Shown: positions 51,301-60,982, numbered from the stretch's first letter. The stretch is 64,000 bases of DNA from Paludibaculum fermentans_A (GCF_051172195.1 NZ_JBPJAQ010000001.1:5952001-6016000), one strand, 5' to 3'. Numbers and translations: made by a program. The notes: a model not told the origin generated them from the sequence alone.

Positions 51301-53841
51301 ATGCAGACCGATCGCCGCTCGTTTCTCAAGATCGCCAGTGCCACCCCCACCGCGTTATCCGCCCAGATCGCGCCGCCCGGCGCGAGCGGCGGGGTGCCCT
51401 GGCCGCGCAAGTTTGCCGGTGTTCAACTGCAACAGATTGCCTTCCCGCTAGGCGGCATCGCGGCTGGTTCCATTGCGCTGGGCGGCCGCGGCCAGTTGCG
51501 CGACTGGGAGATCTTCAATCGCCCGGACAAGGGCAACGCGCCCAACTATGCACTGCCCGCCATCTGGGCGCAGGTGGGTGACCGCAAGCCCGTCGCCAAG
51601 ATAGCCGAGGCGCGCTACCTGCCGCCCTACGAAGGGTCCAGCGGCCTGGGTTCCAACAACATGCCCGGCATGCCGCGCATGGATACGGCCGTTTTCACCG
51701 GCTCCTATCCCATGGCCCGCATCGACTTCCGCGACCGCCGGTTGCCGGTCCGCCTCTCCGCGGAAGCTTTCACGCCCATCTTTCCGCTGGACGCGGACGA
51801 GTCCGGCCTGCCGGTCGCGATTCTGCGCTACAAAGTGACGAATCCGGCGAATGTGCCGGCGAAGGTTGCACTGTGTTACTCCATCGACAATGTGGTGGAT
51901 AAGGGCGACGGGCGCAGCAATGCGGAGAAGTCCGCCGGCGCCCTGCGCGGTTTAGTGATGTCGAATCCAGGACTTGCGGCCGACCACGAACTGAAGGGCG
52001 ACTTCACGCTGGCTGCCTTGGGTGATGGCGAGGTCAGCATCTGGCGTGGTTGGCCCAAGGGGCGCTGGTGGAACAGTCCGATGCTCTTCTGGGACGAGTT
52101 TTCCGCCAAGGGCCGCCTGGAGAAGGAGCCGGATCCGCGCAACGCTGTCGGCGCCGTGTCCATCCGGAAAGAGATCCCCGCCGGCGGCTCGGCCGATTTC
52201 ACGTTCATCCTCGCGTGGCATTTCCCCAACCGGACCCCGGCCCGCTGCGGCTGGCATTCCGACAAAGGCGATGAGAAGGCCCTGATCGGCAATTACTACT
52301 CCACGCGGTTTAAGGACTCCTGGTCGGCCGCCGAGTATCTCGCCGCCAATCTGCCTGTGCTGGAGAAGAAGACCCGTGCGTTCGTAAAGGCGATGACGGA
52401 ATCGACTCTGCCCGGGGCGGTGAAGGATGCCGCGATGAGCAACATTTCCACCCTGGCGACGACCACCAGTTTCCGCACTTCCGATGGTGAATTTCACGGC
52501 TTTGAGGGCGTCAACGACAAGGCCGGCTGCTGCCACGGGTCGTGCACCCACGTCTGGAACTACGAGTCGACCACCGCAATGGTCTATCCGACCCTGGCGC
52601 GTAGCCTGCGCAACGCGGTGTTTGGCCACATGATGGACGAACGCGGGGCCATCCACTTCCGGGAGACGCTGCCCACCAAGGGCGCCCGATCCGGCCTGGC
52701 GGCGGCCGATGGCCAGATGGGCCAGATCATGAAAGCTTATCTGGACTGGCGGCTCTGGGGCGACCGCGCGTGGCTGAAGAAGATATACCCGGCGGTGAAG
52801 AAGTCGATTGAATTCTGTTGGGTACCCGGCGGCTGGGACGCGGACAAGGACGGCGTCATGGAGGGGGCCCAGCACAACACCTACGACGTCGAGTTCTACG
52901 GGCCGAATCCTATGTGCGGCATCTACTATCTAGGTGCGCTGCGCGCTGGGGAGGAACTGGCCAAAGCGTCCGGGGATGCCGCCTTTGCAAAGGAGTGCCG
53001 CGGGCTGTACGAGCGCGGCCGCCAGTGGATCGAAGCCAATCTATTCAATGGCGAGTACTTCATCCAGAAGGTGCAGGGCACCAAAAAGTCGACCGTAGCC
53101 AAGGCCCTCATCTCCGATATGGGCAGTGAGGACACTGAGAACCCCGAATACCAGATGGGCAACGGGTGTCTGGTCGACCAGTTGATCGGGCAGTACCAGG
53201 CCGAAGTCTGCGGGTTAGGGCCGCTGGTCAACGAGGAGATGATTGGAAAGACTCTCAAGTCGATCTACCAGTACAACTATAAGCGGGATATGTTCGACCA
53301 CGAGTGCGTCCAGCGCACCTACATCCTGAACGACGAAGCGGGGCTGGTGGTATGCGACTACGGGAAGGGAACCAGGCCCCATATTCCATTCCCCTACTAC
53401 GGCGAAGTCTTTACAGGACTGGAACATGCGACGGCGTCGCACCTCATCTATGCCGGGATGGCGGCCGAGGGCATGGAGTGTTTTGTGAACGTCCGCAAAC
53501 GCTACGACGGGCAGCGGCGCAATCCGTGGGACGAGGCGGAATGCGGCCACCACTATGCCCGTGCCATGTCGGCCTGGAGCGGCATTCTGGCGTTGACCGG
53601 CTTCGTGTACCATGCTCCGGAGAAGAAGCTGATTCTGAAGCCGCAGCATAAGCTGACTGAATTGAAGTGCTTCTGGTCGACGGCGAGCGGCTGGGGCACG
53701 TTCGAACTGGGTTCGTCCGGGCTAAAGATCACGGTGGAGGACGGCTTCCTGGATCTGGCTGAGGTGGAACTGGCGAAGCGATCCGTCAAGCTTCCGGAAC
53801 CGGTGAGAGTGACCCCCGGCCAGCCTTACAAAATCACCTAA
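51301..53841 (+). CDS. GH116 family glycoside hydrolase (GBA2-like beta-glucosidase), Tat-exported
   Basis: An 846-residue enzyme with Tat leader (DRRSFLKIASATPTALSAQ). The N-terminal beta domain begins FPLGGIAAGSIALGGRGQLR and has DWEIFNRPDKGNAP, as in Glyco_hydr_116N/GBA2. The C-terminal alpha-toroid (about residues 380-780) carries CTHVWNYESTTAMVYP with the presumed nucleophile Glu and QHNTYDVEFYGPNPMCG with the presumed acid Asp. Bacterial relatives cleave beta-glucosides or beta-xylosides. Full length and intact motifs suggest an active periplasmic enzyme. An in-frame GTG three codons upstream is less likely than this ATG. Confidence 0.9.
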   Translation: MQTDRRSFLKIASATPTALSAQIAPPGASGGVPWPRKFAGVQLQQIAFPLGGIAAGSIALGGRGQLRDWEIFNRPDKGNAPNYALPAIWAQVGDRKPVAKIAEARYLPPYEGSSGLGSNNMPGMPRMDTAVFTGSYPMARIDFRDRRLPVRLSAEAFTPIFPLDADESGLPVAILRYKVTNPANVPAKVALCYSIDNVVDKGDGRSNAEKSAGALRGLVMSNPGLAADHELKGDFTLAALGDGEVSIWRGWPKGRWWNSPMLFWDEFSAKGRLEKEPDPRNAVGAVSIRKEIPAGGSADFTFILAWHFPNRTPARCGWHSDKGDEKALIGNYYSTRFKDSWSAAEYLAANLPVLEKKTRAFVKAMTESTLPGAVKDAAMSNISTLATTTSFRTSDGEFHGFEGVNDKAGCCHGSCTHVWNYESTTAMVYPTLARSLRNAVFGHMMDERGAIHFRETLPTKGARSGLAAADGQMGQIMKAYLDWRLWGDRAWLKKIYPAVKKSIEFCWVPGGWDADKDGVMEGAQHNTYDVEFYGPNPMCGIYYLGALRAGEELAKASGDAAFAKECRGLYERGRQWIEANLFNGEYFIQKVQGTKKSTVAKALISDMGSEDTENPEYQMGNGCLVDQLIGQYQAEVCGLGPLVNEEMIGKTLKSIYQYNYKRDMFDHECVQRTYILNDEAGLVVCDYGKGTRPHIPFPYYGEVFTGLEHATASHLIYAGMAAEGMECFVNVRKRYDGQRRNPWDEAECGHHYARAMSAWSGILALTGFVYHAPEKKLILKPQHKLTELKCFWSTASGWGTFELGSSGLKITVEDGFLDLAEVELAKRSVKLPEPVRVTPGQPYKIT

Positions 53842-54185
53842 CTTAAATGTCCCTTAATCCTGGCAAATTCCGCTAACAGTACTAGGAGCGCTGAGGCAGT
53901 CTTTTACGAGCCTGCCCGGCGTTCCCGGCACGGCTGGTTCGTCAGCGACCTCTCCCAACGCGACATTTTTCCTGCGTGCCCTGGAGATTCCGGCTGCGGC
54001 GCTTGGTCATGCGGCGCCGCGGTCCGAGACTCAGCACTGGGGGAGCCGCTGCTACCTCGGCTCCCTCGCTTTTCCCGACCCCTCCCGCCGATCATTTTTG
54101 TTCGCCCGTAACCTGTCTCGCCTGTTTGCGCATCCAATGGGGTAAGGCGTGCAATGGTGCGCCTATGCGGAGGAGGGTCGAGTTC
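53842..54185. other. intergenic region with a terminator-like hairpin
   Basis: The 344 bases between the GH116 gene and the next gene hold no convincing reading frame. GGGAGCCG (54041-54048) pairs with CGGCTCCC (54058-54065) over nine bases, followed by TCGCTTTT, so it can act as a terminator or attenuator about 110 bases ahead of the next start. A promoter for the 54186 gene is expected but not identified. Confidence 0.55.
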
Positions 54186-55400
54186 ATGCACAAGCTGCTG
54201 ATAGGCTTGCTGGCGGCAGGTTGCCTATTCGCCGGCGAACCGGAAGCGCTGAAAATTGACGCTGACATCCGGGATCGGCACATGCCGTACCTGATGGTGA
54301 TGGATCCAGTCTTCGAAGCGGCGGACAGCACGAACATCGTCGGGTACACGCGATGCGGCGATTCCGCCATCTGGACCGGACACTACCTTGCGGCGGAGAG
54401 TTACCGCTGGAACGTGACGCGCTCGCCCGAGGCGCTGGCCAACGTGATGGACGCACTGAACGGGATCCGCAAGCTGCTGGATGTGACGGGCGTGGATGTG
54501 CTGGCGCGTTGCGCCGTGCCGGCCGACTCGGATTGGGCGACCGGCATCATGAGTGAAGAGAGCCTGCACGGCATCCGGTCCGGCGTCGTGGATGGCCAGA
54601 GTTACCTTTGGGCGGGGAATACTTCCCGCGATCAGTACTCCGGGGTGTTCTTTGGCCTAACGGCTGCCTGGAATCTGGTTGACGACCAACTGGCGCACGA
54701 TTGGGTTTCGATGCTCGCCACCCGTATGCTGAACAATCTGCTGGATCATAACTGGCTGGTGCGGATGCCGGAAGGTGACATCTCCACGACGTTCCTGGCG
54801 CGCCCTGACCAGCAGCTGAGCCTGTTGAAGCTGGGCAGGCGCTGCAATCCGAAGAGGTTCGAGTCCGCCTACAAGTCGCTGGCGAACCTGGCTGGTTACA
54901 CCACGGTGCTGCCCATCGCGCTGGAAGTCGAGGATCCCTACAACTCGTACTTCAAGTTCAACCTCGACCACATCAATTTCTACAATCTACTCACCAGCGG
55001 TGACAGTTGGTGGGTGCGGCAGAACTACGTGAACGGGTTCGACGTGCTGCGCAAGACGACGGACGACCACGCCAATCCGTTCTTCGACATGATTGATACG
55101 GCGATCAATGGCCGCACGCAGCAGCGGGACGAGCACGTCACAACCTATCTGGAGCAGTGGCTGCAGCGCGGGCGCCGCGACAACTGGGTGGATCTGCGGC
55201 CGACCTACCCCAGTTGCGGCGGCGACGAGAACCGGGCCTGTGAAGTGATCCCGGTGGTCGAGCGGCCGCCGACGGACTTCCTCTGGCAGCGCAGCCCCTT
55301 CCAGCTCTATGGCGGTCTTTACGGGACCATCGAAGGGGCAGGAATCGACTACATCCTGCCCTATTGGATGGCCCGGTACTACGGTGTGCTCAGCGAGTAG
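54186..55400 (+). CDS. unrecognised exported, mostly helical protein
   Basis: A 404-residue protein with a Sec signal peptide (MHKLLIGLLAAGCLFAGEP). The mature part is rich in Trp, Tyr and Asp and mostly helical: DSAIWTGHYLAAESYRWNVT, VVDGQSYLWAGNTSRDQYSG, VFFGLTAAWNLVDDQLAHDW, ATRMLNNLLDHNWLVRMPEG, and WQRSPFQLYGG near the end. The alternating helices with aromatic loops recall the alpha/alpha barrels of some glycan-active enzymes, but I do not recognise a family and do not assign a function. GGAGGAGGG precedes the ATG by about ten bases. It converges with the following minus-strand gene. Confidence 0.75.
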   Translation: MHKLLIGLLAAGCLFAGEPEALKIDADIRDRHMPYLMVMDPVFEAADSTNIVGYTRCGDSAIWTGHYLAAESYRWNVTRSPEALANVMDALNGIRKLLDVTGVDVLARCAVPADSDWATGIMSEESLHGIRSGVVDGQSYLWAGNTSRDQYSGVFFGLTAAWNLVDDQLAHDWVSMLATRMLNNLLDHNWLVRMPEGDISTTFLARPDQQLSLLKLGRRCNPKRFESAYKSLANLAGYTTVLPIALEVEDPYNSYFKFNLDHINFYNLLTSGDSWWVRQNYVNGFDVLRKTTDDHANPFFDMIDTAINGRTQQRDEHVTTYLEQWLQRGRRDNWVDLRPTYPSCGGDENRACEVIPVVERPPTDFLWQRSPFQLYGGLYGTIEGAGIDYILPYWMARYYGVLSE

Positions 55401-55418
55401 TCTTGCGCGCGGGTCCGG

Positions 55419-56495
55419 TCAGCGGCCGGTGCCCTTTTGCAGCAGCGAGGGATTCACCATCGGGTCGCAGACGTAGCCCTGCGCCTTGAAGAACTGGCAG
55501 GCCATCTTGTAGGCCACCGGCGCGCCCGTAGTCTTGTCGAGGATGCCTTTCTTCCCCTGGTTGTGGTACTCCGGCGCCGAGGGAAAGCGCCAGTTGTTGG
55601 TGTCCACCAAGGCCTCCACCTGTCCGTAGGGATAGCTGTTGATATAGCCAATCATCTTGGCGTGATAGTAATCTTCCTCCGGCTTGAGCGCCGCCAGAAA
55701 GTCGCCGACTGAGGCGTAGGTAGTCTTCGGCGGATGGTGTTCCACGCGCACAGCGTCGAGATTTACGTTTTCCTTCTGCAACTGGTGCAGGGTCTGCACG
55801 AAGTGGGCATTGCCGGGGAAGTAGTGGCCGCTCTTGTTGGAGATCCACATCAGACGGCCGTTGGTCACTTTGAGCTCGCCGGCGCCCGCGGTACTGGCCG
55901 CCGCCAGCAGGCTGCTGTGGTGCCGGTGGCCGATGGAGTGGTTGGCGGCGTGGATGTGACCTTCTTCGCTCATGACGTAGATGACAAAGCCCAGGCCGCT
56001 GTGGAAGGTGCTGGAGGTCGAAGTGTCGAACGGCTTCATGCCGGCGTCGTCGGTGTAGAACAGGCCGTTGATGATGCGCAGCTGCGTCATCTTCTGCTCG
56101 GCCGCCGTGGCGTCATAGACCACCAGTCGGTCGGAAGCCCCCCAGTCGAGCTTCCCATCGAGGGTGGTGACGCCGCCCTGGTTCTGGAAGTGCCTCAGCT
56201 TGCCTTCATAGGTGCCTTTGGCGGCAATGAGCATCTGTTCGGTCACCGTAGTCGAGGCGGTGCCGAGGGACTGCTGGTAAGTGGCGATGCGGGCCTGGAT
56301 CGTCGACCCAACGCCCTTGCCGTGGATGCCACGCGCGCTGAGGCACTGTTCGTAGTGTGTCCGGGCCTGGAGCAACTGTGTGGCCAGGGCCAGCAGCGCG
56401 TGTTTGCGAAGCGACGTCCGCATGGTGACCATGATGGCCGTGGTCGTCTCGGTTTCGTAGTGCTCTCCCACCTCTGAGAGAAACTTGTAGTGCAA
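55419..56495 (-). CDS. protein with an uncharacterised HHSS/SGHY module
   Basis: A 358-residue protein without signal peptide. The N-terminal third is helical (SLRKHALLALATQLLQARTH). Residues about 165-250 carry a recurrent module: GLGFVIYVMSEEGHIHAANH, HRHHSSLLAAASTAGAGELK, VTNGRLMWISNKSGHYFPGN, then HFVQTLHQLQKENVNLDAV. I recall this strand pattern (HHSS.L......AGE..V..G.L..I...SGHY.P) from uncharacterised bacterial proteins, including candidate effectors, but cannot name it. The C terminus has Trp/Tyr/Pro-rich text and two Cys. The start is placed at TTG 56495 because GGAGG lies seven bases before it; the longer ATG start at 56636 has no such site. Confidence 0.7.
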   Translation of the reverse strand: MHYKFLSEVGEHYETETTTAIMVTMRTSLRKHALLALATQLLQARTHYEQCLSARGIHGKGVGSTIQARIATYQQSLGTASTTVTEQMLIAAKGTYEGKLRHFQNQGGVTTLDGKLDWGASDRLVVYDATAAEQKMTQLRIINGLFYTDDAGMKPFDTSTSSTFHSGLGFVIYVMSEEGHIHAANHSIGHRHHSSLLAAASTAGAGELKVTNGRLMWISNKSGHYFPGNAHFVQTLHQLQKENVNLDAVRVEHHPPKTTYASVGDFLAALKPEEDYYHAKMIGYINSYPYGQVEALVDTNNWRFPSAPEYHNQGKKGILDKTTGAPVAYKMACQFFKAQGYVCDPMVNPSLLQKGTGR

Positions 56496-56701
56496 GTGCG
56501 GACCTCCGGATTGTGCAGTGGTCGACGCGAGTGTGGTTGAGCGGGCGGACGGTGAGCCCCTGTCGCGCGGAATGACGTCCCAGTCCCCAGTACGACAACC
56601 GTTGTACGCTCCTGGCCCGGAGAAAGCAAATGACATTATGGCCGGTCGTGGGGCGCACGCCTCCGGAATTGCGCTAATCTGGCCCTTGAGGGGGCTAGAT
56701 T

Positions 56702-58771
56702 ATGCCGTACGTCGAGCGAGTGTCTCCACACGCTGCCCATGGCCATGGACTGCGCTGCTTCCTGGGCCTGCTGACTTGCCTCATTGCATTGCCAACGCTG
56801 GGGTTAGCGGCGGATCCGGCGGTGAAGCAGATCACGGTGGACGGCAAGCAATCCTGGGTCGATACGGGCCTCGATGTGCAACCCGGCGACATGGTCAAAA
56901 TCGAAGCGTCGGGCAGCCTCAAATACTCTGATGCGGCGCAGGCCGCGGGCCCCGAAGGACTGGCGCGCGGGTGGAAGGACCTGATTCGTGTCCTGCCGGT
57001 GAATGACGCGGGCCGTGGGGCGCTGATCGGACGAATCGGGTCCGAAAACTCGGCCCGGCCGTTCTTCATTGGGGAGCGGCGGGAGAGCCGCATGCCGGTG
57101 GCGGGCCGGTTGTTCGTCGGGTTGAACTCGGGCAACTCCACGGCCGAAGGTGAGTACAAAGTGAGCATCCAACTCACCAGCAAGGCGAAGGATGCCGAGA
57201 CTGAGTTCAAAGGCGTGCTGCCCCCGATCACGGAAGCCGAATTGGCCCAGATCCCGCGGCGCGTGGTGGACAAGGACGGCAACGAAGGCGACCGGGTGAA
57301 CTTCCTGGTGCTGGGGACAGAGGAGCAGGTGAAGCAGTCGCTGCTGGCGGTGGGCTGGGTGACCGTGGACCGCAGTGTGAGAGACACGCTGCTGCGCGGC
57401 GCCCTGGGCACGCTGTCCAAGCAAGCGTACCTGACCATGCCGATGAGCGAATTGATGGTCTTTGGCCGCGCCCAGGATTATGGCTTCGCCATGTCTGATC
57501 CCATCAAGACCGTGATGGCGCGCCACCACTTCCGCATCTGGAAAGCGCCCTTCACCGTGGGAGGCATGACGCTGTTTGTGGGCGCCGGCACGCACGACAT
57601 CGGCTTCGACAAGGACCAACGGAACGGCAACATCACCCACAAGATCGACCCCGACACGGACCTGGAACGCGAGTATATCGGCGAGACGCTGAAGCAAAGC
57701 GGCCAGGTGGTGAAGCTCGACTACGTGACGCCGAAAGACACGGTGACGAAGGCCAAGACCGCGCATGGTGAGGAATTTCACTCCGATGGCCGGATCCTGT
57801 TGGTCTACCTGAAGCCCGAGAACGGCGATGTCTCCGAGCAGTTCAGCGACTACTTCTGCTCCGTTCTGGCGCAGAACAATCCGGATGGCGAAGAGCTGGG
57901 ACCGTGCAGCAAGTGGCTGCAGACGCCGGGCAAGGCCGATATGAAGCTCGGCGAGATTCCGAAAGATTACCGGATCCTGATCGTGCCCGGGATTATGAAC
58001 ACCTGTGTAGCGGACACTCCGGCTTATGACAAGGGGCGCAAGGCGCTGACGGACAAGTACGGGCTGACGACAGAGTTGCTGTCGGTGCCGAACGATTCCA
58101 GCGAGGCGAACGCCAAGGCGATTGCGTCGTTCATCCAGGAAAAGATGAAGGATGACAAGCGCAAGTTCATTGTCGTGGGCTACTCCAAGGGCACACCCGA
58201 TCTGCAGGTGGCGCTGGCGCAGGAGCCCGGCGTGAAAGAGAATGTGGCCGCGTTCATCAGCACCGCGGGCGCTTCCGGTGGGTCGCCTGTAGCCGATTCA
58301 TTGCCGATGCAGTTGGACGCCTACCTGTCGAAGGTGAAGCAGGGTAAGTGCCAGGGCAACCTCGCGGAGGGCTTCAAGAGCCTCAAGAAAGACGTCCGGC
58401 AGCGCTTCCTGGCTTCCTATCCGCACCCGCAAGTGCCCACCTATTCGCTGGCTGCGGTGACGACGGCGGAATCGGTTCCAAAGTCGGCTGCGCAGACGTT
58501 CAAGATGCTGTCGGCGTGGGACAAGTACAACGACAGTCAACTGCTGAAACTCGACCAGATTATCCCGGAGTCGAAATACCTGGGTGTGGTGAACTCCGAT
58601 CACCTGAACGTCGCGTTGTCGATGGGCAGCGTGTTTCCCAGGGCGGCTCTGTTGGAAGCGACCGTACGCTTCGTCATCGACGACCTGAATAAGAGCGGCG
58701 TGGTGAAGCCGGCGGAGACGACCAAGACCGAACCCAAGAAGAAGAGTTGGGCCGATGGGTTTGGCCAGTAG
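56702..58771 (+). CDS. LssY C-terminal domain protein with alpha/beta hydrolase domain
   Basis: A 689-residue exported protein with three parts. After a signal-like helix (GLLTCLIALPTLGLAA), residues about 42-165 are a PA-IL/LecA-like beta domain (WVDTGLDVQPGDMVKIEASG). Residues about 185-345 match the LssY_C domain (NFLVLGTEEQVKQSLLAVGW, MPMSELMVFGRAQDYGF, GGMTLFVGAGTHDIGFD). Residues about 420-670 are an alpha/beta hydrolase with nucleophile Ser in VVGYSKGTPD and a candidate His in VNSDHLNVAL. LssY is known from the Legionella type I secretion locus, where its role is unclear. GAGGGGG precedes the ATG. The next gene overlaps it by 17 bases. Confidence 0.82.
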   Translation: MPYVERVSPHAAHGHGLRCFLGLLTCLIALPTLGLAADPAVKQITVDGKQSWVDTGLDVQPGDMVKIEASGSLKYSDAAQAAGPEGLARGWKDLIRVLPVNDAGRGALIGRIGSENSARPFFIGERRESRMPVAGRLFVGLNSGNSTAEGEYKVSIQLTSKAKDAETEFKGVLPPITEAELAQIPRRVVDKDGNEGDRVNFLVLGTEEQVKQSLLAVGWVTVDRSVRDTLLRGALGTLSKQAYLTMPMSELMVFGRAQDYGFAMSDPIKTVMARHHFRIWKAPFTVGGMTLFVGAGTHDIGFDKDQRNGNITHKIDPDTDLEREYIGETLKQSGQVVKLDYVTPKDTVTKAKTAHGEEFHSDGRILLVYLKPENGDVSEQFSDYFCSVLAQNNPDGEELGPCSKWLQTPGKADMKLGEIPKDYRILIVPGIMNTCVADTPAYDKGRKALTDKYGLTTELLSVPNDSSEANAKAIASFIQEKMKDDKRKFIVVGYSKGTPDLQVALAQEPGVKENVAAFISTAGASGGSPVADSLPMQLDAYLSKVKQGKCQGNLAEGFKSLKKDVRQRFLASYPHPQVPTYSLAAVTTAESVPKSAAQTFKMLSAWDKYNDSQLLKLDQIIPESKYLGVVNSDHLNVALSMGSVFPRAALLEATVRFVIDDLNKSGVVKPAETTKTEPKKKSWADGFGQ

Positions 58772-59840
58772 TACCCTGGCTGGCCTCCTGCTTGGCGCCG
58801 CGCTACAGGTAGCGGAACCACCGCGGGGCCAGGTGATCGACCGGGTGGGCGTTGTGGGCAACGACCGGCATAGTTACGCCCTGTTCCTGCCTTCCACCTA
58901 CACTCCAGACCGCAAGTGGCCGCTGCTGGTGTGCCTGGATCCGGGTGGGCGCGGCAAGGTGCCGGTGGAACGCTTTGCGGCGGCGGCCGAGAAGCACGGG
59001 TTCATCGTGGTTGGTTCGAATAACTCGCGCAACGGCCCGATGTCGGTCTCGGCCGAGGCCATCATGGTGCTGAATGAGGAGCTGCCGCGCCGCTATTCCA
59101 TTGACGAGAAGAGCCGCTTTGCGTGCGGCCTCTCCGGCGGGTCGCGTGTGGCGTTATCGTGGGCGCAGGCCGCCAACCTGAATGGAGTGATTGCCAATGC
59201 GGCGGCATTCGGTCCCAGCGGCATCCCGAAGCAGAAGCCGTTCTCGATCTACGCCGTGGCCGGCGTCGACGATTTCAACTATCACGAAGTGTATGCGATG
59301 GCGCTGGAGCTGGGCCAGCGGGGCTGGCCGGTGCGGTTCGCCGAGTTTGAGGGCGGCCATGAGTGGTTGCCGGCCGCGCAGGCCGAGGAGGCGCTGCAGT
59401 TTCTGTCCGGCAAGCTGGGCCCGCAGGTTCCGCCCGACTCCAAGGAAGAGCGGAAGATGGCGGATCGCTTCGGTCGGATGACTGTGGAACTGGCGAACGC
59501 CGACGAGGGTACCCAGAAGTCGCTGGTAAACAGTTGGAAAAAGCAGGCCGCCAAACCGGATGGCCGCGTAGCCCGGCAGGCGCTGGTATGGGCGTTCATC
59601 CGTTCCGTGGAAGAGGGCCGCCAGCTGCTGGCCAGCCGTAAGTTTCTGGAAGCCGCGGCGATGGCTGATATCGCTGTGCTGGTCAGGCCGGAGGCGGCCA
59701 ACGCCTGGATGGCCGTGGCCGAGTCGCAAGCCGCCTTAGGCGATAAGAAGAAGGCCCGTGCCGCGCTGGACAAGGCGGCTGAGCTGGGCTTCCGCGATCA
59801 GGAGCGGATTGCCGCCTTACGCGAACGGTTGGGCCGTTAG
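58755..59840 (+). CDS. alpha/beta hydrolase with C-terminal TPR-like tail
   Basis: A 361-residue protein with a weak signal-like N terminus (MGLASSTLAGLLLGAALQVA). Residues about 35-225 are an esterase-type alpha/beta hydrolase: WPLLVCLDPGGRGKVPVERF, nucleophile Ser in ACGLSGGSRVALSWAQ, and His in FEGGHEWLP. Residues about 265-361 contain helical pairs like TPR repeats (LLASRKFLEAAAMADIAVLV, ANAWMAVAESQAALGDKKKA). Its start lies inside the end of the LssY-hydrolase gene (17-base overlap), so the two are translated together and may act on the same envelope substrate. Confidence 0.82.
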   Translation: MGLASSTLAGLLLGAALQVAEPPRGQVIDRVGVVGNDRHSYALFLPSTYTPDRKWPLLVCLDPGGRGKVPVERFAAAAEKHGFIVVGSNNSRNGPMSVSAEAIMVLNEELPRRYSIDEKSRFACGLSGGSRVALSWAQAANLNGVIANAAAFGPSGIPKQKPFSIYAVAGVDDFNYHEVYAMALELGQRGWPVRFAEFEGGHEWLPAAQAEEALQFLSGKLGPQVPPDSKEERKMADRFGRMTVELANADEGTQKSLVNSWKKQAAKPDGRVARQALVWAFIRSVEEGRQLLASRKFLEAAAMADIAVLVRPEAANAWMAVAESQAALGDKKKARAALDKAAELGFRDQERIAALRERLGR

Positions 59841-59849
59841 GGGCACATT

Positions 59850-60326
59850 ATGGAGTACACCATCAGGCCGGTGACCGCCGGCGATCTGGAACTGGTGCTG
59901 CGTCACCGGATTGAGATGTTCCGTCACATGGGCTACGAGTCGGAGACGGAGCTGGCGCGGATCCGGGGTCTTTCCGAGCCGTTCTTCGCGGCCGGGCTCA
60001 GCAACGGAACGTATGTGGCTTGGGTGGCCGAGGATGAGAATGGTGAGGCCGCGGCCGGCACAGGGGTGCTGTTGCTGCCGTATCAGCCGGGTCCAAACGA
60101 TACGCGGGCTCAGCGCGCGTTCATCATCAATGTCTACACGGAGCCCCAGCACCGCCGCCAGGGGTTGGCGAAGAAACTGATGGGCGTCGCCGTGGACTGG
60201 TGCCGCGAAGCGGGCTTCGCGATTGTCTCTCTGCATGCGAGTGCGGAGGGCCGCCCGCTGTACGAATCCCTGGGTTTCCAGGCGACGAATGAGATGAGAT
60301 TGTCGCTGCGGAAAACCCGAAGCTGA
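59850..60326 (+). CDS. GNAT family N-acetyltransferase
   Basis: A 158-residue acetyltransferase. It begins YTIRPVTAGDLELVLRHRIE, has the central strand RAFIINVYTEPQHRRQGLAK with the acetyl-CoA pyrophosphate loop QHRRQGLA, and the late motif HASAEGRPLYESLGFQ. It is a stand-alone cytoplasmic GNAT. The acceptor substrate cannot be predicted. It lies nine bases after the hydrolase stop and is probably the last gene of that operon. Confidence 0.9.
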   Translation: MEYTIRPVTAGDLELVLRHRIEMFRHMGYESETELARIRGLSEPFFAAGLSNGTYVAWVAEDENGEAAAGTGVLLLPYQPGPNDTRAQRAFIINVYTEPQHRRQGLAKKLMGVAVDWCREAGFAIVSLHASAEGRPLYESLGFQATNEMRLSLRKTRS

Positions 60327-60337
60327 CGCCCCCGGGT

Positions 60338-60982
60338 TCAATGCCGGATGCTGCCGACCAGGCCGGCGTCGAACAGGCGCTGGTCCATACGGGTGAGGCG
60401 GCGGACCTGTTTTGGCGTGATCACTTTGGTGTGAGCCACCCAACACAGGTGTTCGGCTATATACCAGACCGGCTCCTCATCGGCCATCCACTGCCGCTTG
60501 TCGAAACGGGCGAGGTCGACGGGGCGAGTGGAGTAGGCGCGCAGTGTTCGCTCGCCTTGCAGGTTGAAGTAGTGCGGGAAGTAGGAGAGGACGAGTTCAC
60601 GGAGTGTGCGGTAGACGGGCTCGCGGTAGCGCAGGCCGGAGTAGTTCGATTTGGCGACGGAACCCCAGCAGCCGTCCACCTGGAAGAGCGCCAGCACATG
60701 GTCGTCGTCGCGGATCGCTTCCAGATCCAGCAGCAGAGCGCGGTATCCGTTCACGCGCAGGGCGGCGGCGGCCAACAGGGCTCCTTCCATGCAGTGGCCG
60801 CGGCTATGGCGGAGTACCAGCCGGGGTGAGAAGCACGACGGGCCATCCGGCTCGGTGTTGTAGGCGATCTCTTCGTCGAGAAAACGCTGCAACAGCTCGG
60901 GCTTCTTGAGGCTGCGCAGGGTCCGCAGTTCCGCTGGCGTGAGTCCGCTATGTGGGATCATCTCGGGAGTAGAGTAGCGCAT
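60338..60982 (-). CDS. transglutaminase-like cysteine peptidase superfamily protein
   Basis: A 214-residue cytosolic protein. The pattern of a papain/transglutaminase-like core is visible: RGHCMEGALLAAAALRVNGY with a Cys at a helix start, then ALLLDLEAIRDDDHVLALFQ with His on the next strand, and VDGCWGSVAKSNYSGLRYRE. The N-terminal helices resemble those of similar small acidobacterial proteins. The reaction is unknown. No ribosome site is clear at 60982 or at the alternative ATG 60961. The divergent potassium channel gene begins only nine bases away. Confidence 0.7.
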   Translation of the reverse strand: MRYSTPEMIPHSGLTPAELRTLRSLKKPELLQRFLDEEIAYNTEPDGPSCFSPRLVLRHSRGHCMEGALLAAAALRVNGYRALLLDLEAIRDDDHVLALFQVDGCWGSVAKSNYSGLRYREPVYRTLRELVLSYFPHYFNLQGERTLRAYSTRPVDLARFDKRQWMADEEPVWYIAEHLCWVAHTKVITPKQVRRLTRMDQRLFDAGLVGSIRH

